Assembly (NCBI GenBank): GCA_010692425.1
Contig: JAAHHJ010000049.1
Coordinates: forward strand, 1 to 37,253
Origin: Symploca sp. SIO3C6
GTDB lineage: Bacteria; Cyanobacteriota; Cyanobacteriia; Cyanobacteriales; Coleofasciculaceae
Reading direction: 5' to 3'
Length of the DNA: 37,253 nt
Below, piece by piece: positions 23,986 through 32,528 of the stretch. Under the pieces are notes generated by a model. It saw only the letters and a program-made list of their open reading frames with translations, did no database searches and had not been told where the DNA came from. The translations under genes and the position numbers were made by a program. How positions within the stretch are numbered: the first letter of the stretch is position 1; each line of letters begins with the position of its first letter.

Positions 23986-24074
23986 AGAAAATAGATTAGC
24001 ACCATCTGCATTCGCTGTTACTCACTATTCACACTGCATAGCAAATCCTATCAGGAGAGAAAATAATAAATCAT

Positions 24075-25814
24075 CTAGCGTTCTTGCTCCCTGGAAGAGC
24101 TGGAACGCCCACGCTGCTCAAAATTGGTCATTTTTGTGATGGGAACATGGCGAAACGCTTTTTGCGGCTTCCTACTACGTTGCTGCTGTTTTTGCGTATC
24201 TTGCAGTTTTAACTGCTGCTGACGAGAAATAAGGTAGTTTGCCTGCTTCTTGCTCACAAAACCCAACGCTTCATATACCCTGATACCAATAGTGGAAGTA
24301 GGCAGTCCCTTCCCTTCGGTATAACGCTTATAGTCACGACCGCTGATTTTCCCCGTAGCATACAAAAAAAGCATCCTGTTCTTATATTGTGCTTTTCCAA
24401 GCTCTTTGAGAATGTGAGTAGCTTTTTCGTATATTGTCCGGTAGTTAAGTGCCTTTTTCCCCAGGTCATTAAGCGTATAGGCGTTTTTGCCATTCTTATG
24501 GGGATGCGCCTTTAAGAGCTGTTTTTTGAATCCTGCAATCAGATTACGTGCTTCTGAAGCGCCGAATTTCCCTCGTGATGCCGTATGCACAGCGGTTGCA
24601 ACGTGGTGATCTCTTACTGCTACACCGCGCTTTTCCTGCTCGGAAATCCGAGAAGCTACTTCACGATAGAAAAGACGGTAATCAGTTTTGCTTTTTATAT
24701 CTTGAGAGTGTTGTTGCCCAATTACTTTATCCCACCTAAAGCCTTGTTCTCTGCCCCTGGCTTGCCACTGTTTTAATAGCGCTTTGCTATCAACACTTTT
24801 ATCTTTCGGTTTTCTGGTTTTTAGCACTTCCGCCCGTTTTTGCTTTGCTGTCATGCCTGGATCTATTCGCTGCTGAATATTCCGACGGCGGTTACTAAAA
24901 GAGTCCTTTGTCTCTTGCGAGATACCAACAATGCCAAAACTTACTCCTTTGCCTTTTTGAAACGGTTGGTCATAGGTTTTTACCCCGTAAACCTGTTCTA
25001 TCCCGCGCCGCAGCTCGTTCTGATATACCATACCGGAGGCATACCGAGCTTGGAGTACAGTACCGTTTGTAAGCGTACCAGTTTTTTCCTTTCCGATACC
25101 AAGATTAAGCATTAACCCGTGGGTATGAAGTTGTGGGTCGAGGTCACGGCTGGTGGTGTGGGTAAATGTCGCAAACACTGCTTTGGCTTTCTCTGTCTTC
25201 ACTCCTTGTTTGCCGCTACGGATTGTGGTGTGTTCCTCCAAATAGCCAAGGGCGCTTCTTACTGCACGCTCATGAAGCCCCATTATTTTATCGCGGTCTC
25301 TCTGCGTCGGGGCAAGCGCCCACAGGATTGATACATCTTTTGGGGCGCTAAAGACATTATCAAAGCCAATTACCGAGCGATGTTTCTCTGTGGTTAGCCA
25401 CTTTTCGGGGTCATCAATCTGGTATTCTTTGAGAAGCTTTGTCAGCCGTTTTGAATAGTGGTCTGAATTGCCGTTCTTAATTTGGTTCGCCTCAAAGCGG
25501 TTAAGGTAAATCGGACGATTGTTGTCAGCTCGTCTGACTGGCTCTTTCGTCTCTGGGTTCACCAGTAGGTTATATTCTCTGATGCGGTTCATCCCTTGTC
25601 TTAGACTGGTGCTGCCATCGGGTGATTTACCCTCAAACAGATTTTTTAATACCGGATCGTTCTCCTTAATCTGCTGCCCTGCGATTTTAAGCGTCTTGGC
25701 TCCTTCGCCCAGGAATACCCCCTCTGGCTCAGGCTGTGCGGTGTAGTAATCGTCTTTTCCTAGTTCCAGGTAGTACGATTCGCCCCCTGTGTAAATAATA
25801 CTGATTGAATTCAT
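24075..25814 (-). CDS. MobF-family conjugative relaxase (TrwC/TraI relaxase domain)
   Basis: 579-aa relaxase that nicks oriT and stays bound to the 5' end. N-terminal tyrosines in SYYLELGKDDYYT (Y14/Y15 and Y23/Y24) match the paired catalytic tyrosines of TrwC. AQPEPEGVFLGEGAKTL, GFDNVFSAPKDVSILWALAP and the three-histidine motif HTTSRDLDPQLHTH (H219, H230, H232) confirm the HUH MobF type. The protein ends without the RecD-like helicase domain that TrwC and TraI carry, so unwinding would need another helicase. Its C-terminal ~200 residues are basic and helical. It is the first gene of the minus-strand cassette; oriT should be near, most likely at 25815-26120 or at the left edge of the cassette. 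Confidence 0.92.
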   Translation of the reverse strand: MNSISIIYTGGESYYLELGKDDYYTAQPEPEGVFLGEGAKTLKIAGQQIKENDPVLKNLFEGKSPDGSTSLRQGMNRIREYNLLVNPETKEPVRRADNNRPIYLNRFEANQIKNGNSDHYSKRLTKLLKEYQIDDPEKWLTTEKHRSVIGFDNVFSAPKDVSILWALAPTQRDRDKIMGLHERAVRSALGYLEEHTTIRSGKQGVKTEKAKAVFATFTHTTSRDLDPQLHTHGLMLNLGIGKEKTGTLTNGTVLQARYASGMVYQNELRRGIEQVYGVKTYDQPFQKGKGVSFGIVGISQETKDSFSNRRRNIQQRIDPGMTAKQKRAEVLKTRKPKDKSVDSKALLKQWQARGREQGFRWDKVIGQQHSQDIKSKTDYRLFYREVASRISEQEKRGVAVRDHHVATAVHTASRGKFGASEARNLIAGFKKQLLKAHPHKNGKNAYTLNDLGKKALNYRTIYEKATHILKELGKAQYKNRMLFLYATGKISGRDYKRYTEGKGLPTSTIGIRVYEALGFVSKKQANYLISRQQQLKLQDTQKQQQRSRKPQKAFRHVPITKMTNFEQRGRSSSSREQER

Positions 25815-25900
25815 CCCTTAAGCTATAACCACCTTGCGCCACTACCACTTATCTCACTGCATAGAAACAAGGCATTCAGGAAAGGTAAAGGGAGAACTAT

Positions 25901-26016
25901 ACACCTGGGGTGTCAATGTGTCGGAGCGTAGCGACTGCATATGAGCAACGCGAATTCCTCTCTAAAATACCTCTTTTTTGGGTGGATACTCAGTGATTAC
26001 CGCGTGCGGTAGTTAC
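25901..26016. repeat. Right terminal inverted repeat of the mob cassette
   Basis: Inverted partner of 19851-19977. Block 2 is at 25901-25923 (ACACCTGGGGTGTCAATGTG onward) and block 1 at 25976-26016, with the palindrome-like ACCGCGTGCGGT at 25999-26010. The ACACC-N3-GGTGT dyad is kept while its three central bases differ, suggesting the dyad matters. Confidence 0.6.
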
Positions 26017-26095
26017 TGCATACTCCCTGCATACTTTTTAACTTTTTCCTATTGTCGGGAATTTTATAGTTGTATTTCTAGCAGTTTGGACAAGA

Positions 26096-26119
26096 GATAG
26101 CTCCAGATAAGGAGCTATC
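26096..26119. terminator. Perfect 9-bp hairpin
   Basis: GATAGCTCC (26096-26104), loop AGATAA, GGAGCTATC (26111-26119). There is no T run, so it could be a terminator-like structure for the minus-strand gene at 26224 or an oriT-associated element. Confidence 0.4.
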
Positions 26120-26223
26120 AGCGATGGAGTAAAGGGTCAATTATAAGGGAGACTTTGCTACTAAAAAGCTACTTGCTCCTTCGAGTCACCTGTGCCAACA
26201 TATTCTTATTTAAAGCGACTCAA

Positions 26224-26430
26224 TTATAGTTCTTGCAGATAATCCATAGGATTAGCGGGAGAAAATAATTCTCCTTTTGAACTTACGATCGAACTTTCAA
26301 GAAGCTCTCCGCTGGATAGAAAACAAAGCATCTGCGGCGGGTTTACACAGGTAATTTGGATCCCCAAGCTGAGTAACTGGGCGATGGCTCCAACAATAGC
26401 GCATGTTGTCAAGATGCGTTCTTTTAGCAT
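26224..26430 (-). CDS. Small protein with membrane segment, divergent from STAND protein 2
   Basis: 68 aa from ATG 26430, which has GAGGA eight bases upstream; the longer TTG form from 26460 is less likely. A short basic start (MLKERI) leads into one hydrophobic helix, LTTCAIVGAIAQLLSLGIQI (residues about 7-26), then a polar tail with no recognised motif. It resembles in layout, and weakly in sequence (CAIV plus a hydrophobic stretch), the small protein at 11337-11561. Both are read divergently from a 14-repeat STAND gene. The promoter/operator region at 26489-26551 lies between. A membrane-bound partner, inhibitor or effector of the STAND protein is a speculative but testable idea. Confidence 0.6.
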   Translation of the reverse strand: MLKERILTTCAIVGAIAQLLSLGIQITCVNPPQMLCFLSSGELLESSIVSSKGELFSPANPMDYLQEL

Positions 26431-26488
26431 TGAATAATTCCTCTGTTGCTTGTCTATCAACAGTTAAGCACTAGGAGGTCTCATAAAT

Positions 26489-26551
26489 TTGTACTGAGAA
26501 AATAATTATCATATACTGAGAAAATTCTTAGTTGACTGAGAGGATCTCAGT
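26489..26551 (+). promoter_or_regulatory. STAND 2 promoter with repeated operator
   Basis: TTGTAC (26489-26494), 17 bases, TATACT (26512-26517) make a strong sigma-70-type promoter toward 26592. TACTGAGAAAAT occurs at 26492-26503 (over the -35) and at 26514-26525 (over the -10 and start point), 22 bp apart. ACTGAGAGGATCTCAGT (26535-26551) is a dyad of the same ACTGAGA half-site. Repressor-operator layout; the binding protein is unknown. Confidence 0.6.
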
Positions 26552-26591
26552 TTTTGGTGTGAGGTGTGCCAGAAACTAAAACTAATCAGAA

Positions 26592-29500
26592 GTGACTACA
26601 TCAGTAGCAGCTATGAACAAGCAACAAGTAACAGAGAAATTTAAGAAACTGCCTCCCAAGCGCAAAAAAGTACTTCTGGGAATTTTAAGAGAGGATAGCC
26701 AGAAAAAAATTATGGCTGATACTGGTATACCCAGCCAAGATGCCCTTACTCAACATAAGAGGAAGCTTTATGCTGATTTTAAAATTGATACTATTCGGCA
26801 TGAATTAGATGACAATCGCTCAGGAGAACGCAAATTACCCAAACTGGTTGCTCTATTCGCCAAGTATATGCCTGAGCTACTAGCTAGGGATGAACATAAA
26901 GTCATCGCTAATCGAAACCAACGACAAGATTGGGGCGATGCACCAGATCTATCTGTTTTTTTTGGACGCACAGAAGAACTGGATACACTAGAGCAATGGA
27001 TTATCAAAGATCACTGCCGACTGGTAGCGATTGTGGGTATGGCAGGAATTGGCAAAACAGATCTTTCACTGAAACTCGCAGGAAACATTCAGGAAGAGTT
27101 TGAGTATATTATTTGGCGATGGCTTTTTAATGCACCACGAGTCAAAGATCTCTTAGCAGACTTGATTGACTTTTTGTCTGGACGACAGGAGAGCGATTTA
27201 CCAGATACTATGGGTGATAGAATATCGCGGTTACTTCACTATTTGCGAAAACATCGTTGTCTGGTGATTCTAGATAATTGGGAAACAGTTTTACAAGGTA
27301 ATACTAGTGCTGGGCAATATCGAAAGGGATATGAGGGATATGATCAACTACTAAAGCAAGTTGGAGAAGTTCATCATAAAAGCTGCTTGCTACTAACGAG
27401 TCGGGAGAAACCGCACAATATTGGGAGATTGACAACTCAAACAAAACTGGTTCGTTTGCAAAAATTAGATGGTTTAGATTATCTAGATGGACGGAAAATC
27501 TTTAAGAAAATCGGTTTTTTTTCGGGCTCAAATGAAGACTGGAAGCAGCTTATCAAACTTTATAATGGTAATCCCACAGTCCTAATATTTGTTGCGAAGC
27601 TTATTGAAGGAATTTATGAGGGCAATATTTCTGAGTTTCTATCTCAAAACCAAGTAATGTTTAGTCGTCTTGAATATTTCTTATCCTGGTATTTTGAGCG
27701 CATATCAGATAAAGAAAAGGAGCTTGTATACTGGCTGGCAATTAATCGTGACGCTGTTTCACTTCCAGAACTAAGAAAAGACCTCCTTTCATCTTCCGCC
27801 ATAAGACAACTACCATCGACTCTCCAATCGTTACTTGATAGATTACTCTTAGCAAAAAGTGGTAAAAAATTTACACTAAAACCTGTGTTAATCGAATATG
27901 CGACCGAGCAATTGATAGCGCAAGTTTGCCAAGAAATTAATACTGGAAAAATTGATATTTTGAATAGTCATGCACTGCTTAAGGTTCAGGTAAAAGACTA
28001 TGTTAGAGATATGCAATCTCAACTTATTCTTAGATCAATTACAGAAAATTTGATTTCTTTTTTAGGAAGTAAAAGCAGTCTTGATATACGATTTAAAAGT
28101 ATTATTTCAACCTTACAAAAGAAATCTCCGTTAAAGGCTGGGTATGCAGCAGGAAATATAATTAACCTGCTTTCCTCTATGCAGAAAGGCTTAAGTCAGT
28201 ACAATTTCAGCAATTTAAATATTAGACAAGCTTACCTTACAGGTACAATTTTACACTATATTAACTTTTCCAGATCTGATTTTATTGATTGTCAATTTAT
28301 TGAAAATTTTAGTGGTATTCATGGATTAGCATTTAACCCAAATGGAAAAGTTCTTGCAGCTGGTGGTTTTATGGGTGAAATATACTTCTGGTCAGCAGAA
28401 AATGGTCAACTACTTTCTACCTACAAAGAACATATCAATGGAGTACGTTCAATTACTTTTAGCCCAGATGGAATAAAATTAGTCAGTGGAGGTGAGGATA
28501 AAACAATTAAGCTATGGGATGTTCATACTGGTAAATGTCTCAAAACTTGGCAGGGTCATACCAATTGGATAAGATCAGTTACCTTCAGTCCCGATGGTAA
28601 TCTTATAGCAAGTGGGGGTGAGGACAAAACAATTAAGTTATGGGACGTTTACACTTGTAAATGTCTCAAAACCTGGCAAGAACACGAAGACAGTGTACAT
28701 TCGATTGCCTTTAGTCCAGATAGTAAAACTTTGGTTAGTGGTAGTGCAGATCGAACTGTGAGAATATGGGATATTCACACAGGTCAATGCACCAAAGTTT
28801 TACAGGCACATACCGCTTGGATCTGGTCAGTTGCTTTCAACCCAGATGGTCAAACAATAGCTAGTAGTGGCGATGACCGAACAGTAAGGATATGGGATGT
28901 TCACACAGGTCAATGTCTTAAAATTTTACAGGGTCACACTGCTAGGATTAGATCTATTGCTTTCAGTCCGAATAACCAACATTTAGCTAGTGGCAGTGAT
29001 GACCGAACAGTGAGAATATGGAATGTTTGCACTGGTGAATGTTTAAAAACTCATCAGGCACATAGTCATGAGATAGGATCAGTTATCTATAGCCCTGACG
29101 GTCTAACTTTGAGCAGTGGTAGTTTAGATCACACAGTGAAAATATGGGATGTTCGCACTAATAAATGTCTAAAAATCTTAAGAGGGTATACCAATTGTGT
29201 GCGAACCGTTGCCTATATTCCTAATAGTTCAACTTTAGCTAGTGGTCATGAAGACTATATTGTAAGAGTATGGGATATTCACACAGGTCAATGTCTTAAA
29301 GTTTTACAGGGACATACTAATTGGATCTGGTCTGTTGCCGTCAGTGTGGAGGGTAGAATCCTAGCTAGTGGTTGTGAAGACGGACTAATAAAACTATGGA
29401 ATGTCAGAACCAGTCAATGTCTCAAAACATTGCGAGGACACACTCATAGAGTAAGATCTATTGCCTTTAGCCCAGATAGTAAAACTCTGGTTAGTGGTAG

Positions 29501-30173
29501 TGCTGACGGGACAGTGAGGCTGTGGGATATTCACAGTGGTGAATGCCTGGAAATTTTGAAAGACCATACCGATTGGGTATGGTCGGTCGCCTTTAGTTCA
29601 GATGGTCTAACACTAGCGAGTGGAAGCGAAGATAATACAGTGAAACTATGGGATGTTCACACAGGTCAATGCCTAAGAACTTTAAAGGATCACTATAATT
29701 TTGTGTGGTCGGTTGCTTTCAGTCCAGATAGTAAAATTCTTGCCAGTGGTAGTAGTGATCAGACAGTGAAATTATGGAGTGTTCGTACTGGTGAGTGTTT
29801 AAGAACCTTGCGAGGACATAACTATCGGGTTTGTTCGGTTACTTTTAGTCCAGATGGTCTGACACTGGCGAGTGGAAGTGAAGATAATAAAGTGAAACTA
29901 TGGGATGTTCATACTGGTAAGCACTTAAAAAATTTAGGAGAACACAACAGTTTGGTATGGTCAACTCAGTTTAGTTACGATGGTCAATTTTTAGCTAGTT
30001 GTAGCGAAGATGAAACAATTAAGCTTTGGGATGTTAAGAGTGGCGAATATTTGAAGACTCTGAGAGCACCTAGACCCTACGAAGGCATGAACATTACAGG
30101 TATTTCAGGTTTAACAGAGGCTCAAAAATCCACGCTAAAGTCTTTGGGAGCAGTTGAAAATAATCATTATTAA
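26592..30173 (+). CDS. STAND NTPase with 14 WD40 repeats (protein 2)
   Basis: 1193-aa paralogue of 12150-15779. Order: N-terminal ~65 residues with a helix-turn-helix-like segment ([20 protein letters not shown], then [20 protein letters not shown]), unlike the N-terminus of protein 1; NB-ARC-type NTPase with FFGRTEEL (123-130), Walker [10 protein letters not shown] (148-156), Walker [17 protein letters not shown], and GNPTVL where GxPLAL is usual; a helical linker with a pentapeptide-like patch; fourteen 42-residue WD40 units from about residue 575; and the tail [18 protein letters not shown] shared with many cyanobacterial members. Repeats are more diverged than in protein 1, so it is not a recent copy. 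It starts at GTG 26592 (ATG at 26613 is possible). It is preceded by a regulated promoter and a divergent small membrane protein. A sensor protein, perhaps defensive like other bacterial STAND proteins; ligand and output unknown. Confidence 0.93.
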   Translation: MTTSVAAMNKQQVTEKFKKLPPKRKKVLLGILREDSQKKIMADTGIPSQDALTQHKRKLYADFKIDTIRHELDDNRSGERKLPKLVALFAKYMPELLARDEHKVIANRNQRQDWGDAPDLSVFFGRTEELDTLEQWIIKDHCRLVAIVGMAGIGKTDLSLKLAGNIQEEFEYIIWRWLFNAPRVKDLLADLIDFLSGRQESDLPDTMGDRISRLLHYLRKHRCLVILDNWETVLQGNTSAGQYRKGYEGYDQLLKQVGEVHHKSCLLLTSREKPHNIGRLTTQTKLVRLQKLDGLDYLDGRKIFKKIGFFSGSNEDWKQLIKLYNGNPTVLIFVAKLIEGIYEGNISEFLSQNQVMFSRLEYFLSWYFERISDKEKELVYWLAINRDAVSLPELRKDLLSSSAIRQLPSTLQSLLDRLLLAKSGKKFTLKPVLIEYATEQLIAQVCQEINTGKIDILNSHALLKVQVKDYVRDMQSQLILRSITENLISFLGSKSSLDIRFKSIISTLQKKSPLKAGYAAGNIINLLSSMQKGLSQYNFSNLNIRQAYLTGTILHYINFSRSDFIDCQFIENFSGIHGLAFNPNGKVLAAGGFMGEIYFWSAENGQLLSTYKEHINGVRSITFSPDGIKLVSGGEDKTIKLWDVHTGKCLKTWQGHTNWIRSVTFSPDGNLIASGGEDKTIKLWDVYTCKCLKTWQEHEDSVHSIAFSPDSKTLVSGSADRTVRIWDIHTGQCTKVLQAHTAWIWSVAFNPDGQTIASSGDDRTVRIWDVHTGQCLKILQGHTARIRSIAFSPNNQHLASGSDDRTVRIWNVCTGECLKTHQAHSHEIGSVIYSPDGLTLSSGSLDHTVKIWDVRTNKCLKILRGYTNCVRTVAYIPNSSTLASGHEDYIVRVWDIHTGQCLKVLQGHTNWIWSVAVSVEGRILASGCEDGLIKLWNVRTSQCLKTLRGHTHRVRSIAFSPDSKTLVSGSADGTVRLWDIHSGECLEILKDHTDWVWSVAFSSDGLTLASGSEDNTVKLWDVHTGQCLRTLKDHYNFVWSVAFSPDSKILASGSSDQTVKLWSVRTGECLRTLRGHNYRVCSVTFSPDGLTLASGSEDNKVKLWDVHTGKHLKNLGEHNSLVWSTQFSYDGQFLASCSEDETIKLWDVKSGEYLKTLRAPRPYEGMNITGISGLTEAQKSTLKSLGAVENNHY

Positions 30174-30310
30174 AAAGTGTTTGCACGAACGATATTACCT
30201 CTTTGAGTTGCGGAGTTTTAGTTAGTAGCGTTCTACGTCAAATGCCTCGCTAGCCCTAACCTAGATTGTTCATAATAGCAGAGATACTTTTGTTTTATAA
30301 CTATTCATAT

Positions 30311-30806
30311 CGTATTAATAAAAGCCTTAATTTGGCTGTCTTCATTTGCCCCGTAAAAGTGTGAAAAATGAAAGTTATGCAATGTATTTTTTGTAGTGCA
30401 TAGCACTAAATCGCGAGGAATTGGGCTTTAGCCCAAGGGGAAAAAATATGTTGCATAAATGGAATGTTCACAAAAACTTTTAGGGGTAAAGACAACTAAT
30501 AAGGACTTGTAAGAAACGATTAATGAAAAAAATAAAACGATGGATAAGAAATAGGCTACTAAGAGTAAAAAACTAACTTACGGAGGAAATGTAATAGACG
30601 CAGGTAGTGATAGAAAAGGTGAATAAAAGCAGTTATAAGTGGCTTTAAGACGATAAAGAAAGGGTATAGGACAAACTTAAATGCATTCTAATGTAGTGGA
30701 CACTTAAATATTAGGAAGGTCAAGCAGAAATAATAAGTAATCACACAAATATAAGGGAGGAGTACTATCCTCCCTCTATGTTCTCAACTATCTATTATAT
30801 GAGGAG
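30311..30806. repeat. ~496-bp direct repeat, copy 1
   Basis: Matches 32529-33024 in the same orientation (constant offset 2218) with scattered substitutions. No open frame of note. It contains the three-stem structure at 30375-30458 and, at its right end (30737-30806), a copy of the ardA leader with the dyad GGGAGGA-GTACTA-TCCTCCC. Confidence 0.9.
30375..30458. ncRNA. Three-stem structured element, copy 1
   Basis: TTATGCAA (30375-30382) pairs with TTGCATAA (30451-30458), enclosing two hairpins: TAGTGC-ATA-GCACTA (30394-30408) and TTGGGCT-TT-AGCCCAA (30421-30436). Copy 2 keeps every stem and changes only a loop base. It could be an RNA, a single-stranded DNA structure, or the ends of an IS200/IS605-type derivative. 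Confidence 0.45.
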
Positions 30807-30807
30807 A

Positions 30808-30831
30808 GGATTGAGTAAAAATACTCAATCC
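30808..30831. terminator. Perfect 10-bp hairpin after repeat copy 1
   Basis: GGATTGAGTA (30808-30817), loop AAAA, TACTCAATCC (30822-30831). It lies just where the ardA coding sequence follows in the other leader copies, so it may attenuate plus-strand transcription from the leader. No T run follows. Confidence 0.45.
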
Positions 30832-30946
30832 TTGCTGAGTTATCCCCCCTCATCCTCTCTGTGTTCCTTCGTACTAAAAATTGAAGTGCGGAAGGTGGAT
30901 TAGATATATTACAAGGTTGAAAGTCACATTTTGAAACAAAAGATAA

Positions 30947-31168
30947 TTACCTTTCTTTCATTATATGAGATGTACTTCCATCTGGGTGTGTCACTTTTTC
31001 ATATGTAACATCAGGATATACGATTCGCTCAATGTCTCTGATTTCCCCTGAGGGGTCTATATGTCGTTCCATCTCTCTTTTAGGAGAGCTGGGAGCACTA
31101 GATTCTTGGGGAGTCCCTGAATTTTTTCGTTCCATCGACCAAGTAGACTCTTTATTGTCTTTAGACAT
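30947..31168 (-). CDS. Small hydrophilic protein
   Basis: 73 aa, not recognised. Strong AGGAGG ribosome-binding site ahead of ATG 31168. The N-terminal half is low-complexity (Ser, Pro, Glu, Lys) and probably disordered; the second half (about 34-73) reads RHIDPSGEIRDIERIVYPDV, then YEKVTHPDGSTSHIM, a repeated strand pattern (xxDPSG/HPDGS) like small beta-hairpin proteins. It lies 460 bases downstream of the ardA terminator, so it is likely expressed on its own. The 5' leader has a hairpin overlapping the ribosome-binding site. Confidence 0.6.
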   Translation of the reverse strand: MSKDNKESTWSMERKNSGTPQESSAPSSPKREMERHIDPSGEIRDIERIVYPDVTYEKVTHPDGSTSHIMKER

Positions 31169-31180
31169 TTTCGATTCCTC

Positions 31181-31197
31181 CTATTGCGTTGCAATAG
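31181..31197 (-). promoter_or_regulatory. Hairpin over a ribosome-binding site
   Basis: CTATTGC (31181-31187), GTT, GCAATAG (31191-31197). On the minus strand it ends against the AGGAGG of the 30947-31168 gene and shares two of its bases, so it could limit translation or bind a regulator. Confidence 0.4.
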
Positions 31198-31643
31198 ACA
31201 TTGTGTGCGGAGTTATTTAGTTTTTGTAAATTTTAACACAAAACATTCTTGTAAGCGTTTCCCTAAATAAATTTTCCCAATTCTTAATCTCTTGGGTGCG
31301 CTCAAAACCTGTTGGTCTGTCCTCAAGAGGGGTTGAGAGTTTGAGTGGCAAATGGATACTGTTGATTAACTTAACATTGAAGCTTGGAATGCTATAAATA
31401 CGTTAGCTACTCAACGATTTTATTGGCATTGACCTCTCTTGTGTTAAGTTCATCAACAGTATTGGTTACTACTCAATCCCCTTACATTGTTGAGCAACAT
31501 ACTTTATCACCTCAGTGAGATAAAAGTGAGGAAAAAGCGATGAATAGCGATAATAGCCAGTTGTTCCTGTAAAGTGATGAAAATTATCTAAGATTATTTG
31601 TAATTTAGTGTTCATATCTTTCTCTTTTAAAAAAACTTGCACC
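31198..31643. other. Intergenic stretch with a long inverted repeat
   Basis: No gene seen. ATACTGTTGATTAACTTAAC (31356-31375) and GTTAAGTTCATCAACAGTAT (31443-31462) are inverted copies with one mismatch, 67 bases apart, and weaker similarity extends outward (TTGAGT/ACTCAA). Function unknown; possibly the ends of a small inserted sequence. Confidence 0.5.
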
Positions 31644-31674
31644 ATAAAAAAAAGGAGAACATGAAGTTCTCCTT
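31644..31674 (-). terminator. Intrinsic terminator of ardA
   Basis: Read on the minus strand: a stem of AAGGAGAAC and GTTCTCCTT with a 5-base loop (31652-31674), then a run of T (31651-31644). It begins nine bases after the ardA stop codon. Confidence 0.9.
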
Positions 31675-31682
31675 AGTGAACG

Positions 31683-32222
31683 TTAGAAATTATAGAATAT
31701 ATGGACTTCGTTACAGCCTAATTCAATAGTGAAAATATCACCGTTCAAGTCCATATCACGAGCTATTTTTTCGTAGTCAATATAGTAGATAAGATTCTCA
31801 GGAATTTGCGTAGTATCTCCAATGAATTCCTGGACATAATCCTCGACACTCTCGTATTCACCACAGTAGTGATTGTCAATTGCTTCTTTGGCTATCTCAA
31901 GGTCGTTATCGAGGTAGCTTATTAGCTTTGCACCTAAACGTCCGTGTTCTTGTAAGAACCGAGCAATTTCTACTACGGTAGTAAGATCTTCATATTCGCT
32001 AATCTCAGCCTCCCAGAAATCTGAAGTATCGTGTATTGCGTATTCTTCAGCATCGTCTCCGACGGGTGAATGTTTCAATATTTCTTGAATTTCAAGCTCA
32101 ATATCTTCTACATCGAGTGTTGCATCAATCCACTCACCGTGAAGATGTCCAGCATTGTAAGCGGCCAGGTCAGCAACATAAATTGCTGGTGTAAGAGATA
32201 CTTTTGTTTTAGAATTATTCAT
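31683..32222 (-). CDS. ardA: ArdA-type antirestriction protein
   Basis: 179-aa acidic DNA-mimic protein that inhibits type I restriction-modification enzymes, protecting plasmid DNA on entry into a new host. Family features seen: TPAIYVADLAAYNAGHLHGE at the start (residues 11-30), then WID; EEYAIHDTSDF near 60-70; many Asp/Glu residues in a helical middle; and the end DYEKIARDMDLNGDIFTIEL with VHIFYNF. The length is typical of full ArdA. The ATG at 32222 follows GAAGGA. It is the second gene after 32297-32512; a 74-base leader with a dyad lies between, and a strong terminator follows. A remnant of another ardA is at 33034-33102 on the plus strand. Confidence 0.95.
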   Translation of the reverse strand: MNNSKTKVSLTPAIYVADLAAYNAGHLHGEWIDATLDVEDIELEIQEILKHSPVGDDAEEYAIHDTSDFWEAEISEYEDLTTVVEIARFLQEHGRLGAKLISYLDNDLEIAKEAIDNHYCGEYESVEDYVQEFIGDTTQIPENLIYYIDYEKIARDMDLNGDIFTIELGCNEVHIFYNF

Positions 32223-32300
32223 GATATATTTCCTTCATATAATAGATAGTTGAGAATATAGAGGGGGGATAGTACTCCCCCCTTGTGTTTGTGTGATTAC
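32223..32300 (-). promoter_or_regulatory. ardA leader with conserved GTACTA dyad
   Basis: Read on the minus strand: GGGGGGA-GTACTA-TCCCCCC, then a CTATCTATTATATG segment just before the ribosome-binding site. The same leader stands on the plus strand at 30737-30806 (GGGAGGA-GTACTA-TCCTCCC, a paired A-T to G-C change) and, less perfectly, at 32956-33024. Covariation supports a real structure or a dimer-binding operator. Confidence 0.6.
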
Positions 32301-32512
32301 TTACTCTTTTCTTTCTGTTTGGCTTTCCTAATCACTAAACGCCCATCAATAGGTACTGCATTTAAGACAACGCTTACTCCTGCTTCATCGTCGTGGAGCC
32401 ATGCCGCACCAATACGGTTCCAGTATTTGTTGTCACCGCCTGCGTCTATTACCTGGAAAACCTCGTGAGTTGGTTTCTTTTTTGTTGAAGTAGATTCTTT
32501 ATTACCGTTCAT
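32297..32512 (-). CDS. Conserved small plasmid protein
   Basis: 71 aa. The pattern THEVFQVIDAGGDNKYWNRI, then GAAWLHDDEAGVSVVLNAVP and IDGRLVIR, is that of small proteins I recall from many plasmids and integrated elements: a domain with a (F/Y)W-x-(K/R)IGAAW opening and a LDGR-LV-R close; no function known to me. The ends are Lys/Ser-rich. The ATG at 32512 is preceded by AAGGAG at good spacing. It lies just upstream of ardA, in the same direction, and likely shares expression with it. Direct-repeat copy 2 begins 17 bases upstream. Confidence 0.75.
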   Translation of the reverse strand: MNGNKESTSTKKKPTHEVFQVIDAGGDNKYWNRIGAAWLHDDEAGVSVVLNAVPIDGRLVIRKAKQKEKSK

Positions 32513-32528
32513 TTTTTTCTCCTTTAAT

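Larger units (their letters stand above)
25815..26223. other. Intergenic region upstream of the relaxase, candidate oriT
   Basis: No gene seen. It holds the right inverted repeat (25901-26016), direct occurrences of ACTGCATA (about 25856 and 26015), and the hairpin GATAGCTCC/GGAGCTATC (26096-26119). oriT of MobF plasmids is usually next to the relaxase gene, so this is the first place to look; no nic sequence can be named from sequence alone. Confidence 0.45.

Noticed and set aside
24548-25746. Multiple plus-strand frames opposite the relaxase
   Set aside because: They oppose a gene with clear catalytic motifs and have no recognisable domains or ribosome-binding sites.
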